A stretch of 64,000 bases of DNA from Cylindrotheca closterium. Lineage: Eukaryota > Bacillariophyta > Bacillariophyceae > Bacillariales > Bacillariaceae. The position numbers were made by a program, and so were the translations under genes. Every line of letters starts with the position of its first letter. Positions within the stretch are counted from its first letter, which is position 1. Location of the stretch: positions 312,599-376,598 of the forward strand of contig CAKOGP040000002.1 in NCBI GenBank assembly GCA_933822405.4, read 5' to 3'. The notes beneath the pieces were generated by a model. The model was given only the letters and a program-made list of their open reading frames with translations. It did not search any database and was not told where the DNA came from. Shown here in pieces: positions 51,158 to 62,331 of the stretch.

Positions 51158-51748
51158 CAGTAAGGGTACCCTTATAAGAGAGTATTGTGCGATAGCGTAA
51201 AATGTCTCTTAAGGCGGTTCCCCTCTTATTAAAGGGGGTCTGGGGGCGTCGCCCCCAGTGGATTGGGGGGCTGGGGGCAGCCCCCAGCGGGTCAAGGGCG
51301 GAGCCTTGCGGGGGGTATCTAGGGGGGCAGAGCCCCATTGGAGAAGAAAATTTGCAGTTTCAGGTAACAATTGAACCAAATTTTATAAGAAAACTACCAC
51401 AATCTTTAAGGTACATTTTAGATCTGGTGCTGCGCTGGCCGCTTCATACATTCAATGCTTCCTAAGCAGTTTTTTGAGCCTGCTGTTAGCATTGAAGCAT
51501 CTAGTTCCAAATGATCCAGATGATTCGGACGCTGAGGAAGAGGTGTGATGTCTTTCTCGCCACTCTGCTGTAACAAATCCTTCTGCTGCACTTCCCCCAG
51601 AAAGGCTGGTTTGCAGGCGAAGGACAGACATATGGGCATGAAATGGTACGGGTGACAGACGGACCGTGAAAGTTGTGTCTCTTCAAAATTTGTCTCTTAA
51701 GGGGGTGTTTCTCTTAAAAAAAACCCTCTTAACAGGGTACCCTTACTG
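51158..51748. mobile_element. 591-bp non-autonomous DNA transposon (TA-flanked, inverted ends)
   Basis: Both ends start CAGTAAGGGTACCCT, then differ at two bases and continue AAGAG, giving inverted terminal repeats of 23 bases with 21 matches (51158-51180; 51748-51726). Each end is flanked by TA (51156-51157, 51749-51750), the target duplication of Tc1/mariner-type elements. There is no transposase frame. The inner part is unusual: GC-rich, with three hairpins in a row, CTGGGGGCG/CGCCCCCAG (51240-51258), CTGGGGGC/GCCCCCAG (51271-51287) and GGGGC/GCCCC (51324-51336). Subterminal TCTCTTAA motifs occur near both ends. Confidence 0.8.
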
Positions 51749-52641
51749 TACCAGCATACGAAACGCTAAATCGTGGGCGATCTATTTGAACACTTTGAGC
51801 ACTTTCAACTTTCGAACTTGAGTTTTGGCTTCGCGTTGCATTCAACAAGGACCGCCTATTAATACTTATTACTGCTGTAGGGCTACCCTTCTGCAAGGGC
51901 ATTCTACTTCACCGGTATATTGGAACACACAGATCGGCTCAAAATGAAATGAAATGAAATGCAATGCTTTCTCGTAGGGTTCATCGAAACTGCTGGTACC
52001 AGGGTAGTTGCTAGTAGGTAGGTAGCAAGAAAAGCAAAAAATATTTTCCCATTACCGTACAACGGTTATCCACACCACTTTCTTGGACTGTACCGGTAGG
52101 TGTCAGAGCTGGTAGCTATCAATAGCTAGTAGTATGCTTTATATTAGTTTGAAAATGTATTCTTCACATTTAGGGTTTGGTGTTAGAGTTGACACTATTA
52201 TAGCTAGAACGTATAAATAAAACATGGCAGTATGGTGGAAATTTTTTCTTTAAAAGAGTTAGGCAGTACGGTTCCTAAATAAATATTTTGTTTCAAAAAG
52301 AAGGACTGAGATTATATACATTCGTTGATTTTAACATTGGTTCTCAGTTGTCCAAAATGTAGGTAGCCGTTCAATGTGTAAGGGGAGGAAGTGAAAATGT
52401 ATTTCATTGCAAATGAATAGAGCGAAGTAACAATAACAAAAACATGGCAAGTAACACCAAGATGGGGTGCCTCGAGCCTTTGTCAGTCGTCCAAGATGAT
52501 TCGACTGGCTCGCTCTAACTTTGGTTGACACCAAAGCAATCACTTCAGAATCATGCTGAGCGTGTGTGAAAGCTGATGATGAAAACGAAAGAGTTTCTTT
52601 GCAGTTTCTCCAGCAAATGAAGGTAAGTCCCAACTCGACAC
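51749..52641. other. Intergenic
   Basis: No gene is called. It holds a short GAAAT repeat near 51942-51960. The frame 52331-52771 overlaps the next gene's end on the same strand and has no motif. Confidence 0.45.
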
Positions 52642-53364
52642 TCATGCAGCAGGGCTTGCAGCGAATGGTGGGCGGGCCAACCATAGGATGTTGGATTGGA
52701 CACTTTCCCTTAGTTCTGGTTCCAAGTCTGCTGATAGCGCACTGGTGAAACTCACCAAGTGGCCCATACATTTGGCACAGCCGTCTTGGTCACCATTCTC
52801 ATAGCACCAGACTCCAATGTTGTTCATCAATGAAATACCCAGAAGCTCCACGTTGTCACCAGCGAGCAGTGTCATGGACAGTTCGTAGAGAGAGATGGCT
52901 TGTTCGGAAGACCTTGACTTGAGATGTTCGGTGAGCGCTAGATTGAATATGATGGCAGCACTTTCTCTTTTTGTGGTGATGTTGGGATCCACACCCAACA
53001 GCATGGGATCGGTAAAGAGAAAGGGAGTATAGAGCGAAGCATCACTGGAGAATCTCTCCCACGTTTCGATGCTCTGCATTCTTGGAGAAATCACAAGTTC
53101 TTGTTCTTGGGGAGATAACTGAAATTCCTTTGGGAAGCATTCGAGATTCATCAGATGCGCCTCTGCTCTGGCAATATAGCTGTTGGACATCTGGTAGGAT
53201 CTGATATCCGCATAAGCTTCACCAGTCCGCTCTATGGCCAACTTCACCTCGAGTGCGCCCTTGAACAAATCCCAAGCGATGCAATGCTTGGCAGTTTCGA
53301 GGCATCGCACACCGGCGTTGTTGTATTCTATTGATCTCTGAGAAAGAGAGGTATTTTCTGTCAT
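52642..53364 (-). CDS. TPR-like hypothetical protein
   Basis: The 240-aa all-helical protein has Ala/Leu/Tyr spacing like tetratricopeptide repeats: IEYNNAGVRCLETAKHCIAW near the start, then AAIIFNLALTEHLKSRSSEQ and ISLYELSMTLLAGDNVELL, and LMNNIGVWCYENGDQDGCAK. The 'N-A-G ... A ... Y/F' and 'N-L-A' helix pairs support two to three repeats. No signal peptide is seen. Such proteins form protein-binding superhelices. The partner is unknown; I associate this general type with multi-copy diatom families. Confidence 0.7.
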   Translation of the reverse strand: MTENTSLSQRSIEYNNAGVRCLETAKHCIAWDLFKGALEVKLAIERTGEAYADIRSYQMSNSYIARAEAHLMNLECFPKEFQLSPQEQELVISPRMQSIETWERFSSDASLYTPFLFTDPMLLGVDPNITTKRESAAIIFNLALTEHLKSRSSEQAISLYELSMTLLAGDNVELLGISLMNNIGVWCYENGDQDGCAKCMGHLVSFTSALSADLEPELRESVQSNILWLARPPFAASPAA

Positions 53365-54130
53365 TCTGAGCGTATTTGATGGAACACAAGATTGGTTGAT
53401 AGTTGATTGGGGTCTTCTGGTTTCTGATTTTTTATGATCGTGGGTTTAGAACTTTTGATCTTTTGTTGGGACCACAGGTTTGAGGGTTCTTTTTTGTGGA
53501 CTCAAGGTGCAAAACTAGCTGGCTTGGGCCGATTAAGCAGAAGAGAGTGGCCTTGTGTCGTTAAGTGCATTTTTGAGAAGGGTACGCATGTGTCTTCATC
53601 TTTATTAAAAGGAAATTAAAAACTGTTCATCGGCGTATCGCCACAAGAACTTGAAAAGCGCATCTGCCTCCCAAGAACTTCGCCTCATTTCATGTTGATA
53701 GAAACGAGTGGAAATTCGGGCGAATCTTTGGGCACAAGGTGACGAATAAAAGGCATCTGCTCTTGCAATGTTGATTACTTTGTTCTTCGTACATAAAAGT
53801 CAAGGTTTTCGCAGATTTTGGTTGATCATGGCGGATTGATTGATTTCCCGAAATCAGTTGGCACCAGCATGTCTGCTTATGAATGCCAGACTGGCAGTGA
53901 AGGGTTAGAATCATTTGACACATGCAGTAAAGTTCCCATAATTTGAGCGACGGCCAGGTTCAAAGGGTGCTTCACAATCTCATGTCCATGTTCCAATGTC
54001 CAATACAGTAAGAACCATACATGTGCTATGGTCCTATCGATCATTCTCATCAAAGTTTTTCGCGATTTATTTATATTTAGCCAGTCTATCGATCCAGTAG
54101 GACTACTGTACTGTAGTTATCAAAGCCCTG
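53365..54130. other. Intergenic
   Basis: It holds the promoter of the TPR-like gene and the 3' end of the plastid protein gene. No gene or clear repeat is seen. Confidence 0.4.
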
Positions 54131-55141
54131 TCACAGTCGTAGTCGGATTCCCTTTATGAATCCTCCAGTACTTCGCCCGCTTCCGTAGGATCTCATGCGC
54201 ATTTCAATCTGAAAGTCCGAAACATCTGCATTGCTGATGCTATCTCCTATGTCACCTACCTTTTCTTGCATCTTGCGGCGAAAAGCTGTCACCAGTTCTC
54301 GTTCATTCGTTGCCTCGCTCTGTTTGACTGCTGCGACACCTTGAGGAGGTTCCTGACCGTACAACAACACGGATGACTCCACAAAGGATTCGACGGCATT
54401 GTCAATCTTGACGTCCAAAAGTGCTTCTTCCCTTGTTGGCAAGGAAGGACGACCAATCTCGTAAATCATTGCAGGAATCACCAAAACGCCAGCCGTCGTT
54501 GTGGAATGAGTAACGGATTGCAATGCTACTCCCAAGACCACAAACAGTAGGGTTACTGCCAATTGGAGTGGGGGTGGCGCTGAAGCGGATAGTCCAGCAT
54601 CGCGCTGGGCCAGCCAATCATCACCACCCATCTTCGCCAAACCCTCGACAGTATACCCGACGTTGGCACCAGTCCCAACTCGACTTCCCATTTCGGGGCG
54701 TTCTCCATCTTGGACGACCTGACTTTCCTTCATAGCTTCATCTAGTGGAGCACCACTGGAAATCTTGCCAAAAAAGGTAGTAGCTCTGGTGGCTGGATTA
54801 AAGTCACTGTCCAATCCAACTCCAATGGGTGCCAAAAGCCAATCAATTCCTAGATATCCATTCATAGCCCACAATACGGAGCCGCCGATGAATCCGGCAT
54901 CCACGTCATCTATCGACAATTTTAGAGTTTTACTTTGCTTGTTCCTCTGTTGATGGTAAATAGTGACATGGTTCAGTGCTGAATAGGACGAAGTTCTTGT
55001 TATCATTCTTGTGCTGGGGGATGCTGACGATGAACAAATGATCCCTTCCGGTGAGAAACCTTCACATCCATTTGTAAAAAACACCGCTGCAGTGGTAATC
55101 GCAAGAAAGGTGACGGTTCTGGCTCTAGAGGTTGCCATCAT
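54131..55141 (-). CDS. Putative plastid-targeted membrane protein (336 aa)
   Basis: The presequence is a textbook diatom bipartite signal: TFLAITTAAVFFTNGCEG then FSPEG (Phe at +1) and a Ser/Thr/Arg-rich stretch. The mature part begins near residue 75 with DDVDAGFIGGSVLWAMNGYL and has hydrophobic segments at about 82-105 and 192-230 (LQLAVTLLFVVLGVALQSV, GVLVIPAMIYEIG). The C-terminal third is soluble and charged (RELVTAFRRKMQEKVGD, ending SGRSTGGFIKGIRLRL). I do not recognise the family. The likely location is the plastid envelope or thylakoid. It is divergent from the TRAPP gene. Confidence 0.78.
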   Translation of the reverse strand: MMATSRARTVTFLAITTAAVFFTNGCEGFSPEGIICSSSASPSTRMITRTSSYSALNHVTIYHQQRNKQSKTLKLSIDDVDAGFIGGSVLWAMNGYLGIDWLLAPIGVGLDSDFNPATRATTFFGKISSGAPLDEAMKESQVVQDGERPEMGSRVGTGANVGYTVEGLAKMGGDDWLAQRDAGLSASAPPPLQLAVTLLFVVLGVALQSVTHSTTTAGVLVIPAMIYEIGRPSLPTREEALLDVKIDNAVESFVESSVLLYGQEPPQGVAAVKQSEATNERELVTAFRRKMQEKVGDIGDSISNADVSDFQIEMRMRSYGSGRSTGGFIKGIRLRL

Positions 55142-55241
55142 TGTCGTTGATTGTTACCAATATGTTTCAGGATGGTCGCTGTCGCTGGAAGGTTATTGAT
55201 GTGTGTGTGAGGATGTGAACTTTGAACTTCCTCCCAACCTG

Positions 55242-55270
55242 AGTCAGTCAGTCAGTCAGTCAGTCAGTCA
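55242..55270. repeat. (AGTC)n microsatellite
   Basis: About seven AGTC units in the divergent promoter region between the plastid protein gene and the TRAPPC9 gene. Confidence 0.95.
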
Positions 55271-55419
55271 AAAATCAAAGCGACACAGATACGACAAGCC
55301 GCAAGTTTCTTGGAGAACCAGCGAAAAGGAAATATTGTCTTGTCCTTGCTTGCAAGCAACATTGCCGCAACGGTTGGAAAAGAAAATCAAAAGTCACGGC
55401 CAGGTGTGGGACTGGTGCC

Positions 55420-58400
55420 ATGACACTTTCTCAAATCCCCTCTAGTCCTTCCTTTCGGTCTTCTGCTGTGAATGCAGTGGCAATAATTCCATTGCTCAGC
55501 AGTGATCGGAAAGGACAGGATGATGATACCACACACTCGAGCAGATCCTTTCAAGAACTCATGGAGGCACTTGGACGACACAAGGATCAATCACAACCCT
55601 GCTCACAAACGGGAGATGACATTTTGATAGTTGTTCCAAACTCTAGTTTGACTCGCCCTTCAAACTGGAAGTATGATAATACTCCTCTCAAGAACTTTCA
55701 TTGGGAATATGGCTGCCAAAGATTAGCCGTCTTTGATGGACGACCTTACAATTCAAGAATGGCCCATGACAGACTCATCAATCACGATTTGACTCGAAAC
55801 TGGATTGATTTGTGTCCTCACCGGAGAACTGCAGCATTGATTGGGGTTCTCAATATGCGAGATGTCCCAGACATTGAAACACTTCTCAAGGCGGAACAAG
55901 AGTGGCAACAATGGGCGGAACGGTATTCCACCCCGCCTTATGAGGTCACAGCTCATGGGCGTGATTTCGAGCGTGATTTTGTAGTACAGAGACTTTTTGT
56001 GTTTGATAGTTTCCACGAAGATAGCAAGGTTGATATGTCGACGACGTCATTGGGATCCAGTTTGGTGGCTTTTCCACCGGCCGAAGGCGACAGCTCTACC
56101 AAAATGATGGACATGCACACCAATGTCGTCGTGACGGATCTTGCAGTCGCCATCTTTCAAGAACTAGAGGACAGAATTCGAGAATCGGACATGACGATTG
56201 GTTCGGATGGACAACCTTTGTCTTCTGCGGCTGCGCGATCTCGTTTCTTTCAATTGGCTCAAAAGCAAGGCGAGGGGGAAGACGAGGAGGGTCCGCAAGG
56301 TTCTTCTCACTTGAATGTTAATGGCTTAGCAGCTGTCGTGAGCTCTGATAATCAATTGGCATCATCCGCTTCCGCGGCGAACAAGAATCGGCATCCAAAA
56401 GACCGCGAGTCGATTCAACTCAAGCTGAGCAATGCTGTTTCCAAGGGATCCAGTTCGGAGGCACAGCTGCTGACCCCACTCGATGATGTTTGGGACTACT
56501 CCGAGTTGAAGCCTTCAGACGCCCAAGAAATGCTTCGCCGAGAAGTTGGACGACGCGAGAAATTTGCGGCCGATCTGTCATTGCTCGCTGGATCGCCCTT
56601 GGATGCCTACGAACGGTACATGAAGGCGGCAGATTTGTGCAAGACTTCCTGTCCTGATCCACTTTGGTACGCAAGTGCGCTGGAGGGATGTGCGGCTGCT
56701 CATGTTGCCATGGTGGAAGCTGGGGGGTACAATGTGGACACATATTTGGAGTCGGCATTTCAGGTATGGCAAAAGTGCTAGAGTATTGTGAAATTCTGAT
56801 GAACGATGTTCAGTACTAACCACAATTTCTTTTTTCAGCTACCCGACGAATTCATGGCATGTTCTGTTGCATCCGGAGAAAAGACAACCAAGCAAACAAT
56901 GTCCAAGGTTGTCAAAGCGTTGTGTGACGATTCGCTACGAGTCCTGAGTCGACATCCACGATTGGCATGCTTTCGGGCCGAATTGCTATTGAAATTGGCT
57001 TGGTACACGGGGGAAGTGGAAGATACTCACATTCGCTGCAAATGGGGAATTGGCGAAGGCTGCTTTGGCGGAGATCCTGCCAGTGAAAAGCGTCGCTGGG
57101 AGGTCCATTCCTCGACTCAACTTAGTTTCCTGGAACTCAGGAACAAGAACGGGGAGGATGTTGTTCGTCTAAACACGTTGCATCGATTGCAGGAATGGAC
57201 AAGGGTCATGCACGTTGCTGTAGCAGCAGGCGCTTTGGATCCAGTCACTCGTGCTGACGTTGCTTTGCGTTGTGCTTCACTATGTCTAAAGGGATTGCGA
57301 GTACGTTGCAGATGTATTGCACCAAATTCTTGCGTCCATCGATGTATTTTCTCAATGATTTCTTCCCCTCTTGCATCTATATAGCCAACCGATAAGCCAA
57401 CTTCTGCAGTGCGATCCGAAGAGCGGATCATATTCAATAGAAAGGCATCCTTTTTTGCCACTGCTGCTGCGGAAGCGCTTTCCGAAATTGATGGACAGGC
57501 TCCTGATGACCGAGCAAGTGCAATGTGGGTCACTGTATCGAAATTGTTATCAAAGAAGAGCAATGTATCGAATCCAGGAAACTATGGGTGGGCAACACTA
57601 AGAGCTGTTGCACTCCATGCGCTCTCGATGCAGGGGCTGAAAGAGACGTCGGAAGATGCTGCGGTACAACTTCTTTCTCTCATGGGTGAAATCAAGCCTG
57701 TCAAGACCAAATCTGAGTCAAATGCTTTCTTTTCAAGATACGAATCGCTCGAGACTGACGATGGTGAGAGCAAGCAGACGAACGATGACAGCAGCGTCCG
57801 GTCAGACTACGTCGATGCTGGAAGATCTGTTGCATCTGCCGCTCGAACGTTTGTCAGAGAAAAGGCGAAAGACGCGATTCGAGGTCGTCAAAAGGACTTT
57901 TTCACTGGTCAAAACCAAAACAGCAACACTTTGTTAGCTGTTGCACAATCGAAATGGGTAGACGACGACCCAGTCCCATCTATCCTGTTGCCAGTTGCGG
58001 ACTTTTCGGACATTTCCAATACTATTCTTGCTATGCGAGCTGTTTGGTCAGCAGTCAAATTTGACAGCTGCGCCACTGCACAGCAAAAGTTGACAAGACA
58101 AATTTCCAATCTTCGAAAATCGAATCCAACCTCTTCCTTGCTCACTAACACTCCGTCAGATATTGCGCTGCACCTGCCAATCCAAATCACCGCTGTTGAA
58201 ATTGGTGGTTCTGAATCCAGGGCTCCTCTCGAGCGTAAAAAAGTGAAAGTAGCGAAGGAGGGTGAAGAGGGTGGTGCCATGGCTACCTTCTTTAATCCGT
58301 ACGCAGCCAAGAGCAAGGAAGTTGAAGCAACACTGATTCCCGAAGGGGAAGAGCGATATATCTTGGTCAAGTTTGCAAACAAGCTATCGATCCCTATGGA

Positions 58401-60249
58401 AGTCCCACGCTGCCAACTTGAATTCGATGTTCCCAATTCTGTCAGGATTAAGGCTCCAGCAATCTCGTTTGTGATTCCTGGCCAGACATCTGATTTCGCG
58501 GTACAGTTCCCTTTCATCTTCTTGAATGAAAGCGCGGAAATCACCAAGGAGCAGAATTCGCAAGTCTTTGGGGTCAAGGGACTTTATGTCACCTGCCTCA
58601 CTAGATCGTTCTTCCTCCCTCTCGAGGTATCTAGCTCGGAAGATGACGCTGCGAAACAAGAAGAAATGCACAATATTCCAAAATCTACCTCGCTCTACCC
58701 CAGACGGGACTATGACGAGGCAAGCTTGGAGATCAAATCTCCGCGTTTGGAAGTTGTGTCTGCACAGCCGAACTTATTGATATCTTTTGCCACATCTACC
58801 AAATCTCCTCTCAGCGAAGACGTCGTTATTCCCGCTCCAATCGCAGATGGCGAAACCTTTACCATTCCCAAATTGTTGTTGAGCAATAACCCTGGGCTTG
58901 GCAGCAATGGCCAGATTGAAGAACTTTGCATATCTGCGATTGGTTTGCCAGGTCTTTCAGAGGTTGTTTTGTTCGATTTGAACAAGCCTGTCGAAACTGA
59001 TAGCTCCAAGGAACAATCGAAACCTCTCTCGCTGAAAGCATTGTGCACTGGCATTGACACGGCCAATCTGAACAATCCTCTGAGAGCTGCGAAAGAGTGT
59101 TCCATTTCACTCCAGCTGAAGGCTGCAACTGATATGGGATCACACAACAAGGGAGCAGAAGTGAAACTTCGGTTCCGGTATCGAGGCAAGCAAGCTTCTT
59201 CAGCGCTAGAAGTTTGGAGGACTACAGAACTCACTCTACATGTCTTGAGGATCAAGGGTCCTCGTGTTTCATCCATTACATTCCGCCCGGACCTGGCCTG
59301 GGGCAGTGGGTATTCTCAGCTGTGCACGGCACTTGCTGACCAAGACAAGCATGCAAGGTATCGATTCGCCAGGCAAGAAAAAAAGGATCTTCCAAAGGCT
59401 GGAAGTTCGGACAATACGGATTTTGTTCTGAATCGCCTTGGCAAAGACCCTGGTGTTCATATTTGCGGCGAAAAGGTGGTCGTTATTCTTTCCGTTGCGA
59501 ATGAGACTGCTGCAGCGATTCGCCTCTCTTCTCCAGACGGTGCCATTGGAGGATTTGATGGTTCGCCTATCGAAACCATGGAGGTCACTTCGGGAATAAG
59601 TGCCAAGATTCCAATTATTCTTCCTCGTGTGGATCGTTCCTCCGATATTTGCGAGCGACTCCGAGAGTTGACGACCCTTTATTGGGAATCGGAAGAAGCC
59701 GAAGGAGATGCGAAAGCTGAAATTGAAAGCAATGGATCGATGGTGCCAGTCAACAAGCGCGTCCGAAGTGGTACCATCAAAATCCCGATGCACTGCTTGA
59801 AGACCATTGTGGACGAGCACCCTACGTTTTTGTCTCGCATCTGCAAGGCTCCATGTGCCATCGCAGTCGCTGGTGGTGGGGGAGCTGCCGGATCCTCGCA
59901 AGTACAAAAGGGTGACTCGGTAGACTTGTCGGTCCAGGTGGAACTTGCCGATTGGATTCCAGCTGGATTGTTGGACAATAATAATTTGACTTTGGAATTC
60001 TGCTGCGCTCCCAAGGAGGGAAGCAGCAAGGGAAAGTCATTCATTTGGTGTGGCCAAGTGAAGAAAACCATTCCCAAGAATTCCAAATCTTCCCATCGTG
60101 CCCGGGTAATCTTCCTCAGCGAGGGCGAGTATGTTGTCTCGGCATGCGTCACATTTAAGAGAAACGATGTGGACGATGATGTCAGGGAGATCTGGTGGGC
60201 TCCCAAAGCACATGCCGTCAAGGTTGGAGACAGTCTACTGAAGCAATAA
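55420..60249 (+). CDS. TRAPPC9: TRAPPII subunit Trs120/TRAPPC9-like, three exons
   Basis: Exons: 55420-56763, 56839-57300, 57385-60249; introns of 75 nt (GTATGG...TTTCAG) and 84 nt (GTACGT...TATAG), both phase 0. The product is 1556 aa. The N-terminal part has NFHWEYGCQRLAVFDGRPYN and GRDFERDFVVQRLFVFDSF, then SPLDAYERYMKAADLCKTSC and DPLWYASALEGCAAAHVAMV, which are hallmark Trs120 stretches. The C-terminal half is a set of beta-sandwich (Ig-like) segments, as in family members. Trs120 is a TRAPPII-specific subunit that acts at the trans-Golgi as part of a Rab GEF. The length is in the usual range or slightly long. Exon joins keep LPDEF and PTDKP in frame. Confidence 0.92.
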
Positions 60250-60280
60250 AAATTTGAACGAGTGGATTGATGGAATGAAT

Positions 60281-61369
60281 CTACTTTAATGCTTGTGTGA
60301 TTGCCTCCAGTGCTTCCTTTTGCCGCGAGTTGGCGGCATTTTTTATTTTGGTAGCCAACAGTGTAACACTACTTGGCATGTTATTGATTCCCAACAGAAA
60401 CTCGAGTAATTCAATTATTGCCTCTGCTTGCCTCCGCAATTGTTCTTCTAATTTGTCGGGAGAGGCCAACATTGGAGGATACATGACGCTTCCAAAATCC
60501 GTGGCTCCTTCTCCGACTGCTCTTGCATAGTTGTATAGTTTCAAAATGTGATCGAATTCTTGTTCATCCTGTGTTTCTGTTACTCGTTTCCCCAGTACAT
60601 CACTTGCCTCCAACGTAGCTTTCATGGTCCCCCGAGAACACTTCAAAATACCCATACAGGCCAAGGCAATTGGCAATTCACTTTCGGAATATTGATCCTC
60701 CTCGTCACCACCAAAATAGTCATCTGCTTCTGCCTCATCCACATCTCCGTCACCTTCAACAGGTCCCATGTCTATCGTTTCTTGAAACTCCTCCATGGTA
60801 TCTTGACACTCTTGAGTCCAAGTAAAGAATTCTCGTCGCATGGCATTCCGATTTCCTTGTGGCACTTGTTTGTTCAAAATCTTGTCGCAAGCGTCCCAAA
60901 CAGCACCCGTCTTTTGAGCCCCAATGTTGTTGTCTCTTGGTAGTGCCGACTCATCTTCAAATGAATCCATCAAATGTTTGACATTTATGCAAATGGCCAA
61001 ACTGGCTTTGCGAGTGGCTTGTCGTACCGACCGAGAACATCCCGTACAATCTTGCAAGAGTGAATGAGTGGCGGCTCCCAAAACTTCACACCCGCGTTGC
61101 AAGTCGGCCGAGAGTATCTTCTGATCTTCGATCGATATTTTTCCAACAAGTGTGTATTTGGTCGAAGTGGCATGCACCAAGGCCGCACCTTCATGCAACA
61201 AATTGTAGGCAATTTGGACATCTTTGGGAATCTCACGAAAGTGCGACAAGATTGGAGCGGATTTGGAAGCATTTGGATTGGTTTTCAAGTGATCAATCAG
61301 ACGATCGAGTGCAGCAATGACTTGGGCATTGGTAGGTTTCCGTTGCTCTGACTGTGATTTGCTGGCCAT
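60281..61369 (-). CDS. CCNDBP1: Cyclin-D1-binding protein 1 (GCIP)-like
   Basis: The start taken is the ATG at 61369 (362 aa, MASKSQSEQRKPTNAQ); ATGs at 61438 and 61435 in the same frame would add 23 residues. The all-helical protein has AYNLLHEGAALVHATSTKY, CEVLGAATHSLLQDCTG, a central acidic loop (VEGDGDVDEAEADDYFGGDE), CMGILKCSRGTMKATLEA and a C-terminal helix. This order matches the GCIP/CCNDBP1 family, which binds D-type cyclins and helix-loop-helix factors in animals; the role in algae is not known. Its 3' end is 31 bases from the end of TRAPPC9, so the two transcripts probably overlap. Confidence 0.82.
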   Translation of the reverse strand: MASKSQSEQRKPTNAQVIAALDRLIDHLKTNPNASKSAPILSHFREIPKDVQIAYNLLHEGAALVHATSTKYTLVGKISIEDQKILSADLQRGCEVLGAATHSLLQDCTGCSRSVRQATRKASLAICINVKHLMDSFEDESALPRDNNIGAQKTGAVWDACDKILNKQVPQGNRNAMRREFFTWTQECQDTMEEFQETIDMGPVEGDGDVDEAEADDYFGGDEEDQYSESELPIALACMGILKCSRGTMKATLEASDVLGKRVTETQDEQEFDHILKLYNYARAVGEGATDFGSVMYPPMLASPDKLEEQLRRQAEAIIELLEFLLGINNMPSSVTLLATKIKNAANSRQKEALEAITQALK

Positions 61370-62331
61370 GGAGATATCTTTCTGTTTTTTTGGACTACAG
61401 TAGGTTAGAGATTTTTGTTGCTTACAGTGTTTCATCATGCATGTTTCGGCTCATTCTTTCGTTGGTTTGACAAAGCTCGTGACTGAATCTGGAATCACGG
61501 GGTTTAGAGGACAGACAGATAGACGACAAACAACGCCATTGGCCCTCTACCACTACGGGTACGATAGTCCAATGACAGTTCAGTTTATTGCAATTGGCCA
61601 ATTTGATACGTCTATCAACAGACCAATTCATTTTCTTTCCCACCATTACCCTCCTGTTGGGCACCGTCGCCTTTCTTGTAGTCGGCGATGGTGCCCAGTA
61701 TGTAGGAAAGCAAAAGCAGGTCTCAGAAATCCCGTTGACTACGGGATTCCTGAGATTAGTCTTCCGGGTCCCCCTTTGACCCAAAAGACCAGCTTTGCAC
61801 CACAACAGACGAATCACTCCTTGCAGACAGATCCAAGACGAACATTCAACATCAAGCGGAAGGCGCCAGTGGGCTATCTCAGATAGTATGATTTACTGTA
61901 GATATTCTACCGGTACCGGCGGTACTGTTGTCGCAGAATGTCGAAGCTCCAATTTGAAATTGTGATTTGATTCCACAAGATATCCAGTCCTCTCAGCGAA
62001 TGAATCCACCTAGTGCCTTTTGCCACGTTTGTTTCATTTAAAATTTGAGCAAGTTTTCAACGTTGTGTGTTTCATCAAGGTTTCATCTGGTTGTTGGGTG
62101 TCCAACGATGAATTTCTTTATGTCACCACTCTTTGATCTGTGCGTGACTGTTGGAGTCACGAATAAAGACGGGTGAGGGCAGACCTTTTCACAAACGACG
62201 TCATTCACAATCAATGATGATGTTCAAATTCACACTCCACCTTGTCACTCAACAAAGAAGAGACATAGTTGAACCATTTTCTCGTCATTGAATCGAATTC
62301 ACCGCATTTGCATATCTAATCCAACGAAACA
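61370..62331. other. Intergenic with hairpin cluster
   Basis: No gene is called. ORFs such as 61437-61886 have no motif. The part 61659-61782 has three strong stem-loops in a row (separate entry). The rest shows nothing clear. Confidence 0.45.
61659..61782. repeat. Three consecutive stem-loops
   Basis: Stem 1 has GGGCACCGTCGCC (61659-61671) and GGCGATGGTGCCC (61684-61696): 13 pairs with one G-U, 12-base loop. Stem 2 has TCTCAGAAATCCCGT (61721-61735) and ACGGGATTCCTGAGA (61741-61755): 14 of 15 pairs, 5-base loop. Stem 3 has GGGTC (61766-61770) and GACCC (61778-61782). It could be a structured RNA, a fold-back element remnant, or a terminator-like region. Confidence 0.6.

Noticed and set aside
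51129..51338. Pro/Gly-rich frame inside the transposable element
   Set aside because: A by-product of the GC-rich hairpins; no start context or motif, and not a transposase.
52331..52771. 146-codon minus-strand frame overlapping the TPR-like gene
   Set aside because: Overlaps the end of a better gene in another frame; Cys/His/Ser-rich without a domain.
55242..55270. AGTC repeat as a regulatory array
   Set aside because: Simple microsatellite with no spacing or flanking conservation.
61437..61886. 149-codon frame over the hairpin cluster
   Set aside because: No motif and mixed composition; overlapped by equal frames on the other strand.
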